Source: an uncultured Clostridia bacterium
GTDB lineage: Bacteria > Bacillota > Clostridia > Christensenellales > Aristaeellaceae
Length of the DNA stretch: 32,715 nucleotides
Direction of reading: 5' to 3'
NCBI GenBank assembly: GCA_937906775.1
Contig: CALCUD010000087.1
Location: 1-32,715, forward strand
The first letter of the stretch is position 1. Every line of letters begins with the position of its first letter. Positions 30,196-32,715 of this stretch are shown here, piece after piece. The notes beneath the pieces are model-generated. The model made no database searches, was not told the DNA's origin, and saw nothing but the letters and a program-made list of their open reading frames with translations. Both the position numbers and the translations under genes were made by a program.

Positions 30196-30204
30196 CATCT
30201 TCCG

Positions 30205-31137
30205 TCAGGTTTCGTGCCCGCTCTCGAGCTTCGTAAGATCATACGGCGTCGTTTGATATACCATATAGTTCAACCAGTTCGCGTACAGCAGATTCGCGTG
30301 ACTGCGCCAGGTCACGAGCGGCGCTTTTGTATCGTCGTCATCCGGATAATAATTCCGGGGAACATCAATCGGCTTGCCCGCGTTTTTATCCCGCAGATAT
30401 TCCCGCTCCAGCGTCAGAGGATCGTATTCGCTGTGACCCATGATGAAGATCTGTTTTCCGTTGTCCGTGGATACGGCATAAACGCCTGCTTCCCCGGATG
30501 CCGCAAGGATTTTCAGTTCCGGACATTTTTCAATGTCCTCGCGGTACACGGTGGTGTGGCGGCTGTGCGGAACCATGAAAACATCGTCAAACCCCCGCAG
30601 CAGAATGAAGTTCTTCCGCTCCGCCTGATGGCTGAAAACGCCAAAGAGTTTCCGGTCCAGCGGATGTTTGTCGATCCCGAAATGGTAATACAGTCCCGCC
30701 TGGGCTCCCCAGCAGATATGGAATGTGGAATGAACATGTTTCTTGCTCCACTCCATGATGGCGCACAACTCGTCCCAGTATTCCACTTCCTCAAAAGGCA
30801 GCTGCTCCACCGGCGCACCGGTGATGATCATACCGTCATAATTTTGGTGACGAATCTCGTCAAATGTTTTGTAGAAGGTCTCCAGATGCTCCCGGGAGGT
30901 GTTCTTCGACTCATGGGATTCCATCCGGACCAGATCGGTCTCTACCTGCAGGGAGGTATTCCCCAGCAGACGAAGCAGCTGTGTCTCCGTATCGATCTTG
31001 GTCGGCATCAGATTGACGATGGCGATCTTCAGCGGGCGGATATCCTGCGTCAGGGCGCGGGTCTCCGTCATGACGAAGATATTCTCGTCCGTCAGCGTTT
31101 TACACGCCGGCAGTTCATTCGGAATCTTGATAGGCAT
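30205..31137 (-). CDS. metA: Homoserine O-acetyltransferase, MetA type
   Basis: 310 residues of the MetA/HTS family, which activates homoserine for methionine synthesis. The catalytic nucleophile Cys142 lies in HICWGAQAG, and His235/Glu237 lie in MGHSEYD, exactly at the family's numbering. Residue 111 is Glu (GAPVEQL). In characterised homologues Glu111 goes with acetyl-CoA and Gly111 with succinyl-CoA, so the acetyl form is predicted despite the common label 'succinyltransferase'. A weak AAAGG stands 13 nt before the ATG and no clear promoter was found. It may be read from the small membrane-protein gene 40 nt upstream. Confidence 0.94.
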   Translation of the reverse strand: MPIKIPNELPACKTLTDENIFVMTETRALTQDIRPLKIAIVNLMPTKIDTETQLLRLLGNTSLQVETDLVRMESHESKNTSREHLETFYKTFDEIRHQNYDGMIITGAPVEQLPFEEVEYWDELCAIMEWSKKHVHSTFHICWGAQAGLYYHFGIDKHPLDRKLFGVFSHQAERKNFILLRGFDDVFMVPHSRHTTVYREDIEKCPELKILAASGEAGVYAVSTDNGKQIFIMGHSEYDPLTLEREYLRDKNAGKPIDVPRNYYPDDDDTKAPLVTWRSHANLLYANWLNYMVYQTTPYDLTKLESGHET

Positions 31138-31176
31138 AAGTAAAAAGAGCCTTTCTGATAAAATAGTACGGGAAAA

Positions 31177-31584
31177 TCAGTCCCGGTTGCCGGTTTGATC
31201 TTTTTTGATCAGCACTTTCCTGTAGGTGTAGATCACCAGCGCAACCGCGACTGTAAAGACCAGCCCCAGCGCGATCCATTCAGCGGTATCCGGAATTTTG
31301 AACACTCCCGCGTCCTTCAGCCCAACCATCACCAGAAAAAGGCCGCAGATCATGTTGGAAAATCCGAGATATGGAGTAGCCTTAACAACAGATTCATCGG
31401 TATACCGTTCGTAGCTTTGCGCGTTGCTGCCGTAAAGCTTCTTTTTCAGAACGGTCATCAGGCCCGATATGATCTCGTACGCGCCGACCAGAATACAGGC
31501 GAAAGCGAAAACAGGCGTTTTTGAAGCGGAACCGGCCGCGGCAGCCGCCGTCTCCTCCGCAAATGCCTGACTGAACAACAGCAT
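31177..31584 (-). CDS. Small membrane protein of unknown function
   Basis: 135 residues from the ATG at 31584 (GGAGGG 7-8 nt upstream; a GTG one codon earlier is closer to that site). After a short Ala-rich N-terminal stretch it has three membrane segments: about 27-47 (VFAFACILVGAYEIISGLM), 74-91 (FSNMICGLFLVMVGL) and 104-122 (WIALGLVFTVAVALVIY). It ends in a basic tail. I do not recognise the family. It lies 39 nt before metA on the same strand, so the two may be co-transcribed. Confidence 0.75.
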   Translation of the reverse strand: MLLFSQAFAEETAAAAAGSASKTPVFAFACILVGAYEIISGLMTVLKKKLYGSNAQSYERYTDESVVKATPYLGFSNMICGLFLVMVGLKDAGVFKIPDTAEWIALGLVFTVAVALVIYTYRKVLIKKDQTGNRD

Positions 31585-31615
31585 CACAGATCCCTCCTTG
31601 TATAACGGTTTTTCG

Positions 31616-31644
31616 ATTTTATCACGCTTTCATAAAAAGTACAA
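31616..31644 (-). promoter_or_regulatory. Promoter of the small membrane protein (and possibly metA)
   Basis: On the minus strand TTGTAC (31644-31639), a 17-nt spacer and TAAAAT (31621-31616) lie 31 nt before the ATG. Confidence 0.6.
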
Positions 31645-31701
31645 CATCGTGAGAATCCGTCTTACCGGCGCGAATGAATAATCCGTGTATTTTTGTATAA
31701 C

Positions 31702-31734
31702 GAAAACGGGACCGGATATGCTGTCCGGTCCCGT
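31702..31734 (-). terminator. Terminator of groEL
   Basis: ACGGGACCGGA and TCCGGTCCCGT form a perfect 11-bp stem with a 7-nt loop. On the minus strand it is followed by TTTTCG, 14 nt past the groEL stop codon. Confidence 0.88.
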
Positions 31735-31748
31735 ACAGGATGATGGGA

Positions 31749-32715
31749 TCAATACATTCCGCCCATACCGCCGGCGGCAGGAGCCGCGGGTTCGGGTTCA
31801 GGAATATCCGCCACCAGAGATTCGGTGGTCAGGATCATAGCCGCCACGGAAGCCGCATTCTGCAGAGCGCTGCGGGTCACCTTGGTAGGATCGATGATTC
31901 CGCGATCCACCATGTCGACATATTCACCCTTCAGGGCATCGAATCCGTAGCCGGGTTTCTTCGCGGTCTTGATGTGATCCACGATCACGCTGCCGTCGAT
32001 ACCGGCGTTCAAAGCGATCTGACGGATCGGCTCTTCCAGCGCGCGCAGAACAATCGCCACACCGGTTTTGGCGTCTCCGGCATAATTGTCCAGTAATGCC
32101 GCGACGTTGGGGATCACATTCAACAGGGCGATTCCGCCGCCGGGCACAATGCCTTCCTCGGCAGCAGCGCGGGTCGCGGCCAAAGCGTCCTCAATGCGGA
32201 GCTTACGCTCTTTCATTTCAATCTCGGTCGCAGCGCCGACCTGGATCACAGCCACGCCGCCGGCCAGCTTGGCCAGACGTTCCTGCAGCTTTTCGCGGTC
32301 ATAGTCGCTGGTGGTTTCAGCGATCTGGGAGCGGATCTGTCCGACGCGGGCGTCAATATCCGCTTTGTCGCCAGCGCCGCCAACGATCGTTGTATTCTCT
32401 TTATTGACTTTCACCTGACGAGCAGTTCCCAGCATATCCACAGTGGCTTCCTTCAGTTCCATACCGGTTTCGGAACTGATAACCGTTCCGCCGGTCAGGA
32501 TTGCGATATCCTGCAGCATTTCCTTGCGGCGGTCGCCGAATCCGGGTGCCTTGACAGCAACGCAGGTGAAGGTTCCGCGCAGTTTGTTGACGACCAGCGT
32601 GCTCAGGGCTTCGCCTTCCACATCCTCCGCAATGATCAGCAGCTTCTTGCCTGTCTGAACAACCTGCTCCAGCACAGGCAGAACTTCCTGAATGGCGCTG
32701 ATCTTCTTGTCGGTG
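31749..32715 (-). CDS. groEL: Chaperonin GroEL, C-terminal part (cut by the window edge)
   Basis: The frame is open to the right edge, so only about the last 322 residues are present. They begin TDKKISAIQEVLPVLEQV and continue with the apical-domain sequence LLIIAEDVEGEALSTLVVNKLRG and FTCVAVKAPGFGDRRKEMLQDIA. The equatorial-domain sequences VGAATEIEMKERKLRIEDAL and EEGIVPGGGIALL follow. The protein ends in the Gly-Met repeat tail GGMGGMY typical of GroEL. It folds proteins in the cytosol with GroES, which should lie outside the window. It is the first gene past the terminator at 31702. Confidence 0.97.
   Translation of the reverse strand, partial: TDKKISAIQEVLPVLEQVVQTGKKLLIIAEDVEGEALSTLVVNKLRGTFTCVAVKAPGFGDRRKEMLQDIAILTGGTVISSETGMELKEATVDMLGTARQVKVNKENTTIVGGAGDKADIDARVGQIRSQIAETTSDYDREKLQERLAKLAGGVAVIQVGAATEIEMKERKLRIEDALAATRAAAEEGIVPGGGIALLNVIPNVAALLDNYAGDAKTGVAIVLRALEEPIRQIALNAGIDGSVIVDHIKTAKKPGYGFDALKGEYVDMVDRGIIDPTKVTRSALQNAASVAAMILTTESLVADIPEPEPAAPAAGGMGGMY

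Noticed and set aside
28915..30198. Long minus-strand open frame opposite argG
   Set aside because: It mirrors argG almost exactly, has no family features, and argG is unambiguous with its own promoter and ribosome binding site.
1..32715. CRISPR arrays, insertion sequences, phage genes, rRNA or tRNA genes
   Set aside because: None was recognised on reading both strands. No direct-repeat arrays, transposase-like frames or integration sites were found.

Overview
The window looks like chromosomal DNA from an anaerobic, gut- or rumen-type member of the Clostridia, with moderate GC. This is inferred from strong GGAGG ribosome binding sites, TTGACA/TATAAT promoters, a GreA-LysS pair, a Clostridia-type KDPG aldolase/KDG kinase pair and an acetyl-CoA-type MetA. 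I cannot name the species. No mobile element, CRISPR array, tRNA or rRNA was recognised. The content is mostly core metabolism and housekeeping, with several unusual protein architectures.

Layout. 0.2-3.1 kb (minus): a one-protein TetR / PAS-like / HD-GYP fusion behind a palindrome that may be its own operator. 3.3-4.2 kb (plus): a cysteine synthase. 4.3-6.1 kb (minus): a von Willebrand A protein and a macro-domain protein with a C-terminal helix-turn-helix-like region. 6.3-8.4 kb (plus): KDPG aldolase with an extra C-terminal domain, plus KDG kinase. 8.5-11.2 kb (minus): NADP-type isocitrate dehydrogenase, a secreted unknown protein and a cytidylate-kinase-like protein. 11.4-12.1 kb (plus): a membrane-anchored unknown. 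12.2-14.4 kb (minus): a degenerate PlsC-like acyltransferase and IMP dehydrogenase. 14.6-15.2 kb (plus): an ECF transporter S component. 15.3-16.3 kb (minus): a PNPOx-like protein and a frameshifted GNAT acetyltransferase. 16.4-18.9 kb (minus): greA-lysS, with LysRS carrying an extra C-terminal tRNA-binding domain. 19.1-21.9 kb (minus): a methionine ABC transporter locus. 22.0-28.7 kb (minus): a seven-gene run (ABC exporter, RNase Z, UvrB, 55-aa membrane protein, membrane protein, metallophosphoesterase, 52-aa protein), largely linked by 4-nt overlaps. 28.9-30.1 kb (plus): argG behind two ARG-box-like palindromes. 30.2-31.6 kb (minus): metA and a small membrane protein. 31.7 kb to the end (minus): the 3' part of groEL.

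The most interesting locus is the methionine transporter. A 24-residue reading frame, very rich in Met and Cys codons and too short for ordinary gene calling, has its own consensus-like promoter and strong ribosome binding site. A 10-bp intrinsic terminator follows it, and then metQ. This is the layout of a ribosome-mediated transcription attenuator sensing Met (and possibly Cys) supply, where an S-box riboswitch might have been expected. The metQ product itself appears circularly permuted: the half that is normally C-terminal follows the signal peptide and the normally N-terminal half comes last. It also lacks a lipobox cysteine. A second terminator and a separate promoter lie between metQ and metNI.

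Sulfur amino acids recur in the window: cysteine synthase, MetA with the acetyl-CoA-type Glu111, and the MetQNI importer. Other unusual proteins are TetR-HD-GYP, LysRS with a Trbp111-like domain and a Cys cluster, and KDPG aldolase with a VOC-like tail.
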